The translations under genes and the position numbers were made by a program. 38,853 nucleotides of DNA, from NCBI GenBank assembly GCA_020426865.1, contig JAGQPD010000106.1, forward strand, positions 1 to 38,853. Direction: 5' to 3'. Below the pieces are notes generated by a model. It had not been told where the DNA came from, searched no databases, and saw only the letters and a program-made list of their open reading frames with translations. This DNA is from Planctomycetales bacterium. GTDB taxonomy: Bacteria; Planctomycetota; Planctomycetia; Pirellulales; Pirellulaceae. Numbering within the stretch: the stretch's first letter is position 1; each line of letters begins with the position of its first letter. Below, piece by piece: positions 17,357 to 25,756 of this stretch.

Positions 17357-19227
17357 ACCTCGAGCAACTCAAAGTCCTTGTCTGGGTGCGTTGGCGGATC
17401 GCGATTAATCAGCTTGTCCATGGTGGGTCCGTGGGGGCCGTTCTCAGTTCCGTCTTGGGAGTCATTGTCATCGCGCTGTCGATCAGTTCGCTTGTTCTGG
17501 CGTTCGGGCTGGGACTTTTTCTGCTCGCCAAAGTGCCAGCGTCCACGCTAATTGTCGTCTGGGACGTGATCATGGCGGCCTTCCTCTTTTTCTGGATCAT
17601 CGGTCTAGTCACTGAACTTCAGCGTTCCGAGACCGTGTCGTTCGAGAAGCTAATGCATCTGCCGATCTCATTGCGCAGTGCGTTCTTCTTGAACTACCTC
17701 TGCTCGTGGTTCAATCTGTCGATGGTCGCATTCCTGCCGGCCATGCTGGGGCTGGCCTTGGCACAAATCGTCACGCATGGGATGGGCATGTTCGTCGTCC
17801 TCCCGCTGCTGGCCAGTCAGCTGGCAATGATTACGGCGATTACGTATCAGCTGCGCGGCTGGATCGCCGCACTGATGGAAAACCCGCGAAAGCGACGGAC
17901 CGTAATCGTCACGATGGGAATGATCATTATGTTCCTGTCTCAAGCCCCCCAATTGTTCAATGTCTATGTCATGCGGAAGAGTCGCCAATCGCGGCAAACT
18001 TCCCAGCAGCAGTTGCAGCAGGAGTTGGAACGCTATGAGCGCGACATGTCGGATTTGCGGCAGGAACTGCAGGAGGGCCAGATCGAGCCCGCCGAATTCA
18101 ATCGTCGTGCCGCAGAGATAGAACCTCCGGTTCCCTCGCCGGCCACGACAAAACCGCCCTCGCTTGACGAGCAAACCATCGCACTGTTGCATGCCGCCTT
18201 GCCGCCAGGATGGTTGGGACTTGGTGTAAAGACTTTAGCACAACACCGCTACTGGCCTGCAATGGTTACGACATTCCTTGCCGCCGGCGTGGCCGCGGTC
18301 AGTCTGCGTCGTGGTTATCGCTCGACCATACGCTACTACCGTCTCGGGCATATGCACACCGTTCGCTCCGGCGCCAAACATTCGGCGCCGGATCCGCAAG
18401 TGACGAATAAGCATGATGCCAGTTCCTTTCGAAAGATTCACGTCCCTGGTATTCCAGATGTTGTGCTCGATTTTACTCGTATTCATCTTCGACATCTCCT
18501 GCGAGCTCCCGAGATTCGCATGGCACTCCTCGTCCCCCCGATGGTCGTCGGTTTGTCGTTGATCCCCGCCATGTTCTCGACACACGACGAACTGAGCAAA
18601 ATGCCGGTCATTTACCGACCGCTATTGTTGATGGGAGCAGGCGTGTTTTCCGTCCTCTCGATCCTCCAGCTACTGATGAATCAGTTCGGTTTTGATCGCG
18701 ACGGTTTTCGCACTTACATGCTCGTGCCGCTGTCGCGTAGAAATCTGCTGCTTGCCAAGAATCTGTCGTGTCTTCCGATCGGCTTTGGCATCAGTCTTGT
18801 GATGGTTTCCGTCGCGCAGTTCATGACCCGCGCCAGTGTGGACGGTTACCTAGGGACGATCGTGCAGTGTGGCTCCGGATTTTTGGTTTGCTGCATGTTC
18901 GGTAACTTCATCTCCGTCCTCTCTCCCATGCCCGCGGCGACGCGCACGATGAGGCGGTCGCGAGTTAAACTCGTGAACGTGCTCTTACACGTCGTCTTTG
19001 CGATGACCTTGCCATTCGTGCAAATCCCGATCGCCGTGCCGTATGTGGTCTATTGGTTGTGGCATTTTTATGGCGGTACGAGGTGGGTGCCCGTCTATAC
19101 GCTGTCGTCGCTCGTGCTGTTGGCGGCACTCGGCGCTGTCTACCTGTGGGTGCTGCCAATGCAGGGACGGCTGCTGCTCCGCCGCCAGGGTGCTGTGTTG
19201 AGAGTCGTCGCAGCCAGTCAGGACTGA
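17353..19227 (+). CDS. ABC-2-like transporter permease, membrane subunit
   Basis: A 624-residue integral membrane protein started at ATG 17353, which overlaps the ATPase stop. Hydrophobic helices are visible near the N-terminus (VLSSVLGVIVIALSISSLVL, VVWDVIMAAFLFFWIIGLV), in the middle (VAFLPAMLGLALAQ), after residue 380 and at the end (LSSLVLLAALGAVYLWVLP). A charged coiled-coil-like stretch rich in Gln/Glu (QQQLQQELERYERDMSDLRQ, about residues 216-250) splits the membrane halves and is probably cytoplasmic. The layout of two membrane halves in one chain suggests it pairs as the sole permease with the ATPase. The substrate cannot be told. No family name is certain beyond the ABC context. Confidence 0.8.
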   Translation: MNLEQLKVLVWVRWRIAINQLVHGGSVGAVLSSVLGVIVIALSISSLVLAFGLGLFLLAKVPASTLIVVWDVIMAAFLFFWIIGLVTELQRSETVSFEKLMHLPISLRSAFFLNYLCSWFNLSMVAFLPAMLGLALAQIVTHGMGMFVVLPLLASQLAMITAITYQLRGWIAALMENPRKRRTVIVTMGMIIMFLSQAPQLFNVYVMRKSRQSRQTSQQQLQQELERYERDMSDLRQELQEGQIEPAEFNRRAAEIEPPVPSPATTKPPSLDEQTIALLHAALPPGWLGLGVKTLAQHRYWPAMVTTFLAAGVAAVSLRRGYRSTIRYYRLGHMHTVRSGAKHSAPDPQVTNKHDASSFRKIHVPGIPDVVLDFTRIHLRHLLRAPEIRMALLVPPMVVGLSLIPAMFSTHDELSKMPVIYRPLLLMGAGVFSVLSILQLLMNQFGFDRDGFRTYMLVPLSRRNLLLAKNLSCLPIGFGISLVMVSVAQFMTRASVDGYLGTIVQCGSGFLVCCMFGNFISVLSPMPAATRTMRRSRVKLVNVLLHVVFAMTLPFVQIPIAVPYVVYWLWHFYGGTRWVPVYTLSSLVLLAALGAVYLWVLPMQGRLLLRRQGAVLRVVAASQD

Positions 19228-19455
19228 CCTCTCGCAAAAGGCCTGTTGTCGTTTTGCATCAGGGATGCAGCGATAAAACCACATCTCCATGGCCTGTTGC
19301 CGCCGGGCTACATGTTGTAAGTCGTTATTTTATAAAGAGTTATGGCGATTTGTGTGCGGCCGATGTCGGCTTTGGCATCGATGGTGCATTGAGGGGCAAG
19401 CGTCCTCGTGTTTCGGCGAGGCACGCGGCTTTTACAATTCACCAGGAGAGCATCT

Positions 19456-21102
19456 GTGTCCAAAGCCCAATCCCAACCGGCCCCTCAACGCGGCAAGAAA
19501 AAGGCGGACTCGGCCGCCCCTCGCAAGTCCAGTTCGCGACCGGGAAACCAAGATCGCAATCTGGATTTTGCCGACGATCGGGATGGCCACGACGACTTCT
19601 ACGACGATGAAGATGGCTCCGATCAACACGCCGATGACGACCACTCCGACGATGACGAACAACAGTACCTCACCGCCAAGGACATCGGCGATGCCGCCAT
19701 TGACGACCCCGTCCGGATGTACCTGATGCAGATGGGAGAAATCTGCATGCTCAGCCGCACCGAGGAAGTTGCGGCCGCGCGCGAGATCGATCGCTGGCGG
19801 AAGCGGTTTCGGATCAGTATGTTAACGTCGGACTTCATCTTACAGGGAGCGGCCGGGGCATTGGATAAGGTCCGGACCGGTGAACTGCGGTTGGACCGCA
19901 CGATTGAAGTCTCCGTGACGAATACGACCGAAAAGAAACGCATGATGAAGCGGTTGGGCCCCAACCTCAACACGTTGCGGCATCTGCTCGTCCAGAACCA
20001 TCGCGATTATCGGCTGGCGATCAATAAGAATGTACCGAAGAAAGAACGCAAAATTGCCTGGCGCCGGATGGTCCGGCGCCGCTATCGATCCGGCCGCCTG
20101 GTCGAAGAACTGAACCTGCGTACGCAACGCCTGTTGCCGCTGTACGAACAACTGGAACAAATCTCCGCTCGAATGCACGAACTGTTGCTGCAGATTCAAG
20201 AAACTCGGCGTGGACTCGACGTCGGGCGTTCGTTTGACGAGCTTCGCGCCGAATTGCACTATCTGATGCGGATCACGTTGGAAAGTCCAGCTACATTGAA
20301 ACGGCGAATCGAGCGCACCAAAGGGTACCGCAAACACTACGATGCCGCCAAACGTCACCTGTCCGCCGGCAACCTGCGACTGGTGGTGTCCATCGCAAAA
20401 AAATACCGCAACCGCGGCCTAAGCTTCTTGGATTTGATCCAGGAAGGTAATACCGGCTTGATGCGAGCGGTCGATAAGTTCGAGCACGCACGTGGTTATA
20501 AGTTCTCCACTTATGCCACCTGGTGGATTCGCCAAGCGATCACGCGTGCCATTGCCGACCAAAGTCGCACGATCCGCGTTCCCGTGCATATGATCGACAC
20601 AATGAGCAAAGTGCGGCTAGTAACTCGCGAACTCGTCCAGGAACTGGGCCGCGAACCGTCGGCGGAAGAACTCGCCGAACGAGCGAAAATGACCATCGAC
20701 GAAGCCCGTTGCATCATGCGAATGTCGCGCCAACCACTGTCGCTTGATCAGCCAGTCGGCGACCATGAGGATAGCTACTTCGGCGAATTCCTCGAAGATC
20801 ATCGTGATGATGACCCGTTGTACGATGCCAACCAAGAGGCGCTAAAGAAACGCATCGACGAGGCCATGGAAGCGTTGAACTATCGCGAACGCGAGATCCT
20901 CCGCCTGCGATACGGCCTGACCGACGGCTACTCGTATACCTTGGAAGAGGTTGGCCAGATCTTTTCAGTGACTCGCGAGCGGGTCCGACAGATCGAATCC
21001 AAGGCCGTTCGCAAACTCCAGGAACCCTACCGCAGTCGCAGTCTTATGGGCTTTCTCGATATCGCCGTACCCGCTTCGGTCTCCACGAACACCTTGGAAT
21101 AA
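19456..21102 (+). CDS. rpoD: Primary RNA polymerase sigma factor (sigma-70, RpoD/SigA)
   Basis: A 548-residue housekeeping-type sigma factor. The start is GTG 19456, with AGGAGAG 5 nt upstream; the longer frame from 19408 lacks support. Residues 33-68 are almost entirely Asp/Glu/His and stand where region 1.1 normally lies. Region 1.2 follows ([18 protein letters not shown]), then a long charged spacer. Region 2 is complete: [58 protein letters not shown]. Region 3 has [12 protein letters not shown] and region 4 has [35 protein letters not shown]. These fit group 1 or a close group 2 sigma; the full promoter-binding set favours the primary factor. A hairpin terminator follows 80 bp later. Confidence 0.9.
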   Translation: MSKAQSQPAPQRGKKKADSAAPRKSSSRPGNQDRNLDFADDRDGHDDFYDDEDGSDQHADDDHSDDDEQQYLTAKDIGDAAIDDPVRMYLMQMGEICMLSRTEEVAAAREIDRWRKRFRISMLTSDFILQGAAGALDKVRTGELRLDRTIEVSVTNTTEKKRMMKRLGPNLNTLRHLLVQNHRDYRLAINKNVPKKERKIAWRRMVRRRYRSGRLVEELNLRTQRLLPLYEQLEQISARMHELLLQIQETRRGLDVGRSFDELRAELHYLMRITLESPATLKRRIERTKGYRKHYDAAKRHLSAGNLRLVVSIAKKYRNRGLSFLDLIQEGNTGLMRAVDKFEHARGYKFSTYATWWIRQAITRAIADQSRTIRVPVHMIDTMSKVRLVTRELVQELGREPSAEELAERAKMTIDEARCIMRMSRQPLSLDQPVGDHEDSYFGEFLEDHRDDDPLYDANQEALKKRIDEAMEALNYREREILRLRYGLTDGYSYTLEEVGQIFSVTRERVRQIESKAVRKLQEPYRSRSLMGFLDIAVPASVSTNTLE

Positions 21103-21443
21103 CCAAAACTCTCAACAAAACACCCTGGCCGAAAAACTGGCCTGACACCGCACAGCACCTCCGAAAGCTGTAACACGCACCGAACCACCGCCGGCAACGG
21201 CGGTGGTTCTTTTGTTCCACGGCTGTCCCAGCCGTCCCAATTTACCATTACACAACACGCGGTGGCAAATCCCATTGAGCTTCTCGTTCATTCGCGGGCG
21301 AAATATTTCGCGGAGCCACCGAGCCACGGAACTGCATTGACGGGCGCAGCTCGATGGCCGAAGATACCTGCGAAGGCGTTTGGATTTGCTGATGGTCGGC
21401 GTGCTTTCAAAAGTTGGGGATCAATGGTACAGGAGTTCGTTGC
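21103..21443. other. Intergenic region between rpoD and arsC
   Basis: Besides the terminator above, no gene is supported here. Short open frames have no ribosome site and no family signal. A TTGACG at 21338-21343 with AAGATA 18 bp later could be a weak promoter for arsC. No palindromic operator for an ArsR-type repressor is obvious. Confidence 0.5.
21182..21213 (+). terminator. Rho-independent terminator after rpoD
   Basis: A perfect 12-bp stem GAACCACCGCCG / CGGCGGTGGTTC (21182-21193 and 21198-21209) closes a GCAA loop of the GNRA class and is followed by TTTT at 21210-21213. It lies 80 bp after the rpoD stop and before arsC, so it separates the two transcripts. Confidence 0.85.
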
Positions 21444-21875
21444 ATGTTGAAGGTTTTATTTTTATGTACTGGCAATTCATGCCGCAGCCAGATGGCCGAG
21501 GGTTGGGCGCGGCATTTGATTGCCGATGACGTTGAGGCCTATTCGGCGGGAGTTGCTACGCACGGCATGAATCCGTACGCCATGTCGGTGATGGCCGAGG
21601 CGGGAGTGGATATTGGCGGACAGTACTCGAAGCATGTCGACGAGCTGGCCGAGATTCCCTTTGACTATGTTATAGCGGTTTGTGATCATGCGGCGGAAAC
21701 TTGTCCGACATTTCGGGGTGATGCCCAGATCATTCGTCATCAATTCGATGATCCGCCGAAACTGGCGAGTTCAGCCGCGACGGACGAGGAACGTCTGGTG
21801 CATTACCGGCGAGTGCGGGACGAGATCCGTGAATTCGTGGCGGGGTTGCCGAATTTGCTAAAGGATGTAGGCTAA
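21444..21875 (+). CDS. arsC: Arsenate reductase, thioredoxin-coupled low-molecular-weight phosphatase type
   Basis: A 143-residue cytoplasmic enzyme that reduces arsenate to arsenite. The start is ATG 21444 with AGGAG 8 nt upstream; an earlier in-frame ATG at 21414 adds 10 unsupported residues. The active loop is CTGNSCRS (Cys8-X5-Arg14), and the redox pair Cys80 and Cys87 stands in VCDHAAETCP. These match Cys10, Cys15, Cys82 and Cys89 of the plasmid pI258 ArsC with a constant offset of 2, so the full thiol relay is present. DPPKLASS (about residues 104-111) is the usual second-Asp region. The gene lies 54 bp before arsM, so both are probably one operon: the arsenite made here is the substrate for methylation. 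No arsR or efflux gene is next to it. Confidence 0.92.
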   Translation: MLKVLFLCTGNSCRSQMAEGWARHLIADDVEAYSAGVATHGMNPYAMSVMAEAGVDIGGQYSKHVDELAEIPFDYVIAVCDHAAETCPTFRGDAQIIRHQFDDPPKLASSAATDEERLVHYRRVRDEIREFVAGLPNLLKDVG

Positions 21876-21929
21876 TGGGTAGAGCGTGAGCCTTTCATCG
21901 ACCGGAATGTGAAATGAACGGATGAGATC

Positions 21930-22829
21930 ATGACGGACAAACAGACGATTCTCGATCAAGTGAATTCGCAATATTCTTCGGTAGCGAAGCGAGGTCTTTC
22001 CAGCGATCACGCGGGGGTCCGAGCGGTGGCGGAGGCATTTGGCTACACGGCCACTGAACTGTCATCGATTCCGGCGGAGGCTAACATGGGCCTCTCGTGT
22101 GGCAACCCGGTGGCCACGGCCAGACTACGGCCCGGCGAAGTTGTCGTCGATTTGGGTTGCGGTGGTGGCTTGGACGTGTTGCTGGCTGCCCCCAAGGTGG
22201 CCCCGTTGGGGAAGGCGGTCGGAATCGACATGAGTCACGAGATGATCGAACTGGCAAGACGCAATGCCGCAAAGGGGAGCGCCGGTCAGCCGATTGAAAA
22301 CGTTGAATTCCACCAATCGACGATCGACCAGATTCCATTGCCTGACGGATCGGTCGACTGTGTGATCAGCAATTGCGTGATCAATCTTGCTCCCGACAAG
22401 TCGGCTGTGTTGCGGGAGGTTCATCGCGTGCTGAAGCCAGGAGGACGCGTTGCCGTCAGCGACATTGCCTTGAAGACGATGCTTCCTGATGAGATTCGCG
22501 AAAGCGTAGCGGCTTACATTGGCTGTATTGCCGGTGCGATCCCCATCGACGACTATCACGAGCTATTGCTTGAAGCGGGGTTTTCAGCGGTGGAGATCGT
22601 GGACACCGGTGCCGACTTGAACGCCTACGCCAAGGCAGAAAATGCCGCCTGCTGTGCCCCGGCGCCCGAGAGTAACGACTCGTTGGCGGTAGTCGAACCG
22701 GGCGGATGCTGCCAACCCAGCAAGGCCGTCGTCAGCCAGGTTCATGCACAGTTGGCCGAACTATTGCGGCGCCATGATGTGAATCAGTACGCCGCGAGCG
22801 TCCGGGTCTTTGCTGTTAAGGGGCGCTAA
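21930..22829 (+). CDS. arsM: Arsenite S-adenosylmethionine methyltransferase
   Basis: A 299-residue enzyme that methylates As(III) using SAM. The SAM motif [18 protein letters not shown] (about 71-88) and [13 protein letters not shown] (98-110) are clear. The three As(III)-binding cysteines typical of ArsM are Cys57 (GLSCGNP), Cys149 (ISNCVINL) and Cys199 (YIGCIAGA); the last two are 50 residues apart, as in the algal CmArsM. A Cys-rich tail adds CC at 241-242 and 260-261 inside a linker, which may add a metal site. GGATGAG lies just upstream of the ATG. It follows arsC by 54 bp. A hairpin GGCGCT/AGCGCC (22822-22839) spans the stop codon but has no T-tract. Confidence 0.92.
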   Translation: MTDKQTILDQVNSQYSSVAKRGLSSDHAGVRAVAEAFGYTATELSSIPAEANMGLSCGNPVATARLRPGEVVVDLGCGGGLDVLLAAPKVAPLGKAVGIDMSHEMIELARRNAAKGSAGQPIENVEFHQSTIDQIPLPDGSVDCVISNCVINLAPDKSAVLREVHRVLKPGGRVAVSDIALKTMLPDEIRESVAAYIGCIAGAIPIDDYHELLLEAGFSAVEIVDTGADLNAYAKAENAACCAPAPESNDSLAVVEPGGCCQPSKAVVSQVHAQLAELLRRHDVNQYAASVRVFAVKGR

Positions 22830-22853
22830 GTCGAGCGCCGCGCGTTGCTCCCA

Positions 22854-23104
22854 TTGACGCAATCTGCGATACTCGGTTGGGCTGCGCGGTGGCGGAATGC
22901 GTCAAGCTTGTTTCGACTAGCCGATGTGCCGGTGGAAACTCTCTGGGGTTACCCCAGGGAACCGTGAAGGAGTGACATCTCGTGGCGTGAGCAAAGATGC
23001 GAGCCTTCGCATAGCCGCTCACGCCCAACCAGACTCGTTGTTGCATTCTGTCGCCGGCAGCCTTGTTACCGCGCGTGAACAACCCATATGCGTCGCATCT
23101 TGCG
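22854..23104 (+). ncRNA. Candidate retron-type structured RNA (msr/msd-like) upstream of the reverse transcriptase
   Basis: This stretch between arsM and the RT holds several stacked stems and no supported gene. Stem A: CTGGGG/CCCCAG (22943-22948 with 22952-22957, loop TTA), enclosed by CGGT/ACCG (22930-22933 with 22961-22964). Stem B: GGCGTGAGC/GCTCACGCC (22984-22992 with 23017-23025), enclosing ATGCGA/TCGCAT (22997-23002 with 23007-23012, loop GCCT). Outer pairing: CGCAATCTGCGA at 22858-22869 pairs with TCGCATCTTGCG at 23093-23104 apart from two central mismatches, and could be the a1/a2 pair that bounds a retron RNA. TTGACGCA/TGCGTCAA (22854-22861 with 22898-22905) is an alternative. The stems are seen; the retron role is inferred from position just before an RT. 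No folding program was run. Confidence 0.5.
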
Positions 23105-23136
23105 AACGGCGCGACGGCGATTTGAAAGGCTTGGTC

Positions 23137-24267
23137 ATGGCGAACCAAAGTGGTCCGCAGGATAGAGACAGGGTCAAGCCGCGGGTCGTTTCCTGGCGGC
23201 CGCGGGGGACCGAAATGCGACCGGTGTCGGCTGCCAGTCAGTGGCATGTCCCTGAAATACGCACACCACGCGAACTAGCCGCATGGCTGAACGTATCGTT
23301 CAAACAATTGGATTGGCTGGCTGACATCCGGTCGCTCGAGTATACACCCGGTCGTGGGCGTTCGAGGCATTACTGTTATCGCGTGTTATCCAAACGATTC
23401 GGGGCCGTGCGTTTGATCGAGGCACCCAAGTCGCGGTTGAAGGCAATACAGCGACAAATCTCCTCGGAAATTCTGTCGCAGATTCCTGTCCACGAATCGG
23501 TTCACGGATTTCGTCGCGGCAAGTCGATCAACACGTTCGCAGCCCCACATGTCGGCCGGGCGTGCGTTACGAAGATTGACCTGGAGGATTTTTTTCCTAC
23601 CGTGACGCGGTCGTGGGTACGTGGCATTTTTCAGAGTGCGGGTTATCCCGACGCCGTTTCGGTATTGTTGGCAGGATTATGTACCAACTCGGCACCCCAC
23701 GATGTGTGGCAGGACATGAGGGAGCAGTTGCCGCGGCAACGCTTGCGCTATATCGAGGCCCTATATGCAACACCCCATTTGCCCCAGGGCGCTCCCTCAT
23801 CGCCCACGCTCGCCAATCTTGCCGCGTTTCGGCTGGATTGCCGGCTATCCGGATTGGCTCGAAAGATGGAGCTAACGTACACGCGTTACGCCGATGACTT
23901 GGCGTTCTCCAGCGATTCCCCGGCGACGCGCGATATCCACCGTCGCTTGCCGTACATCTACGCCATCGTCATGGAAGAAGGTTTTCGAATCCATTTCCGC
24001 AAGACCCGAGTGATGCCGAGCGCGGGACGGCAGTTCTTGACCGGCTTGGTCGTCAACGACCGATTGAATATCACCCGCACAGACTACGACGTGCTCAAGG
24101 CCATCCTGACGAATTGTGTACGACACGGTCCGGACGGCCAGAATCGCGATCGTCGCAATGATTTTCGCGCCCATCTATCCGGGCGCATTGCCTTTGTCGA
24201 AAGCGTGCACCCGGAGCGTGGCAATAAACTGCGTCAGCTCTTTGAGCGGATTCAATGGCCGACATAG
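23137..24267 (+). CDS. Retron-type reverse transcriptase
   Basis: A 376-residue RNA-directed DNA polymerase started at ATG 23137, with GAAAGG about 7 nt upstream. The frame continues up to 22924 but there runs through the structured RNA, so the longer start is rejected. RT motifs in order: RLIEAPKSRLKAIQRQI (92-108, fingers), KIDLEDFFPTV with catalytic Asp148 (146-156), LPQGAPSSPTLANLAAFRLD (215-234), YTRYADDLAFS with YADD at 251-254, GFRIHFRKTRVM (282-293) and FLTGLVVND (300-308), the retron-type VTG-like box. No maturase or endonuclease domain is present, which argues against a group II intron. The N-terminus (residues 40-90) resembles that of myxobacterial-type retron RTs by memory. No effector gene is fused or adjacent: arsM is upstream and a convergent beta-propeller gene downstream. 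Confidence 0.88.
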   Translation: MANQSGPQDRDRVKPRVVSWRPRGTEMRPVSAASQWHVPEIRTPRELAAWLNVSFKQLDWLADIRSLEYTPGRGRSRHYCYRVLSKRFGAVRLIEAPKSRLKAIQRQISSEILSQIPVHESVHGFRRGKSINTFAAPHVGRACVTKIDLEDFFPTVTRSWVRGIFQSAGYPDAVSVLLAGLCTNSAPHDVWQDMREQLPRQRLRYIEALYATPHLPQGAPSSPTLANLAAFRLDCRLSGLARKMELTYTRYADDLAFSSDSPATRDIHRRLPYIYAIVMEEGFRIHFRKTRVMPSAGRQFLTGLVVNDRLNITRTDYDVLKAILTNCVRHGPDGQNRDRRNDFRAHLSGRIAFVESVHPERGNKLRQLFERIQWPT

Positions 24268-24283
24268 GACGCCAATCGTTCTA

Positions 24284-25291
24284 CTATTTGACCCGCACCA
24301 ACTTCATGATCCGCCCGGACACGTTCCAGTCCTGGACATAGAGATTGCCGTCTTTATCCCAATACGAACCGTGGGTACCACTGAAAATCCCCTCGATCCA
24401 TTGATCTTGCGGAATATTGTAGCTTCCCCCTCGCGCGGGATCGGGGTTATGGCCGAGTACAGCCATGATGGTATTGTTCTTGTCGAGAATCACGAGTCGG
24501 CCTTGCAGATCGGGTACGGAGACATAGTCACCTTGGACAGCGGCCGACGTAGGCATTCCAAGTCCGGTGATGACTTCGTCGATGTAGTTGCCGTCCAGAT
24601 CGTAGTGCAGGAGGCGGCCCTTCGGTTCGTGATTGCGATCACAGATCAACAATCGCGGCGGATCATAGCGAGTGTCAAGTGTCATGCCGTGGGCGGTGTT
24701 GAATTGTTTCAGATCATTCCCTTTGGTGCCAAAGTGCATCAGATACTTGCCAGTCTTGTCGAACTTGAAGATGTGATTGCTGGCGTAGCCGTTGGACAGA
24801 AAGATGTCGCCGTTGGCGGCGACAGTGATCGCCGTCGGATTGAACTTGTCCAATCCTAGGCCTGATTCCTTGGGAAACGGCAGCCGTAAGACAATTTCAC
24901 CCGTACGGATCGAGAATTTTATTCCTTCCGCATTGTTGTTCCTGGCTCCGTAGATAAATTCGCCGCTCTCTTCGTCCCTGATTTCCATGTCGTGGATATT
25001 CGAATAGTCGTCACCCAAGTAGGAATGAATCACCTGCCCTTCGGGCGAAAACACGAAAACTCCAGCCTTGGCGCTGGTATAGATGTTTCCTGCTTTGTCG
25101 ATGACCACCGCACCGTGAGTCGAGCCTAAAGCCGACTTGCCGTCCGGGCGCAATCCCCAGCCTGGTACCGTGTCAAAAGTCATGATGCCGCAACCCATAC
25201 GAACCGGTTTCTGCGGCTCAGCTGCCCATACTGGCGAACTGCAATTTGTCAGGTAAAGAAGGGCGAACAAACAAATCGAATGAGTTTTCAC
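24284..25291 (-). CDS. Secreted NHL / six-bladed beta-propeller protein
   Basis: A 335-residue exported protein. I use GTG 25291, which has AAAGG about 9 nt upstream and begins a signal peptide (VKTHSICLFALLYLTNCSSP, likely cut after VWA). The open frame extends to 25456 without a better start. The mature protein is built of strand repeats of the NHL/6-bladed type, such as HGAVVIDKAGNIYTSAKAGV, PTAITVAANGDIFLSNGYAS and GSYWDKDGNLYVQDWNVSGR. This class includes lyase/monooxygenase-like propellers and lactonase-like proteins. No catalytic set is identified, so the function is unknown. It is transcribed convergently with the RT, 16 bp apart. Confidence 0.85.
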   Translation of the reverse strand: MKTHSICLFALLYLTNCSSPVWAAEPQKPVRMGCGIMTFDTVPGWGLRPDGKSALGSTHGAVVIDKAGNIYTSAKAGVFVFSPEGQVIHSYLGDDYSNIHDMEIRDEESGEFIYGARNNNAEGIKFSIRTGEIVLRLPFPKESGLGLDKFNPTAITVAANGDIFLSNGYASNHIFKFDKTGKYLMHFGTKGNDLKQFNTAHGMTLDTRYDPPRLLICDRNHEPKGRLLHYDLDGNYIDEVITGLGMPTSAAVQGDYVSVPDLQGRLVILDKNNTIMAVLGHNPDPARGGSYNIPQDQWIEGIFSGTHGSYWDKDGNLYVQDWNVSGRIMKLVRVK

Positions 25292-25756
25292 AGGTGCAAG
25301 CCTTTGAGATTGAGGAGGGGAATGCAGGCAGACCGCATGGGTCAGCAGGGGAATGACTAATATGATACGGTTTGTTTTTAGGCAAGAAAATGGGCGCAGG
25401 AAGATAGCGTGTTGTGGCGGCAAAGAAATTGGACACTCTTCGCTAACCGACGCCACAACTAACTCTCCCGCTCTGGGCCCGGCAGGCCGGACGGATGTAG
25501 CTTCCAGTTGCCGGATGGGAATTTGTACAGATCGTCAGCGAAATCAGTTCGTGAAGTGCCCACGGAAGTTACCGATGCAAGCTCGCCCATGAATTCGTTC
25601 CTGGGGATACGACGTCCCTAATCCTGTCGTACTAATGCGTGATGACAGCTTTGGCAAGAATGAATCCACATCGAGCCAGCACTCGCTACGCGGCTTGACG
25701 TCGGTTCACCTAATGATTCGCATACCCTCATGGTAATCGCGAAAGTGTTGATAGAT
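25292..25756. other. Intergenic region of about 465 bp
   Basis: This lies between the end of the second kinase gene and the start of the beta-propeller gene, both on the minus strand. I see no gene, no clear terminator and no strong promoter in it. Short open frames on both strands lack ribosome sites and family signals. The minus strand has an AT-rich patch near 25355-25385 (TATCATATTA) that could hold a -10 element for the propeller gene. Confidence 0.5.

Noticed and set aside
16526-17421. Two long minus-strand frames opposite the ABC ATPase
   Set aside because: They are shadows of an ATPase with complete Walker A, signature and Walker B motifs.
22822-22839. Terminator after arsM
   Set aside because: The 6-bp hairpin GGCGCT/AGCGCC overlaps the stop codon but is not followed by a T-tract, so termination is not supported.
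22924-23136. N-terminal extension of the RT frame
   Set aside because: It runs through the perfect stems of the candidate RNA, and a good ribosome site (GAAAGG) precedes ATG 23137.
22924-24267. Group II intron
   Set aside because: The RT has no maturase or HNH domain after the YADD region, no domain V-like hairpin is seen downstream, and the frame ends soon after the thumb.
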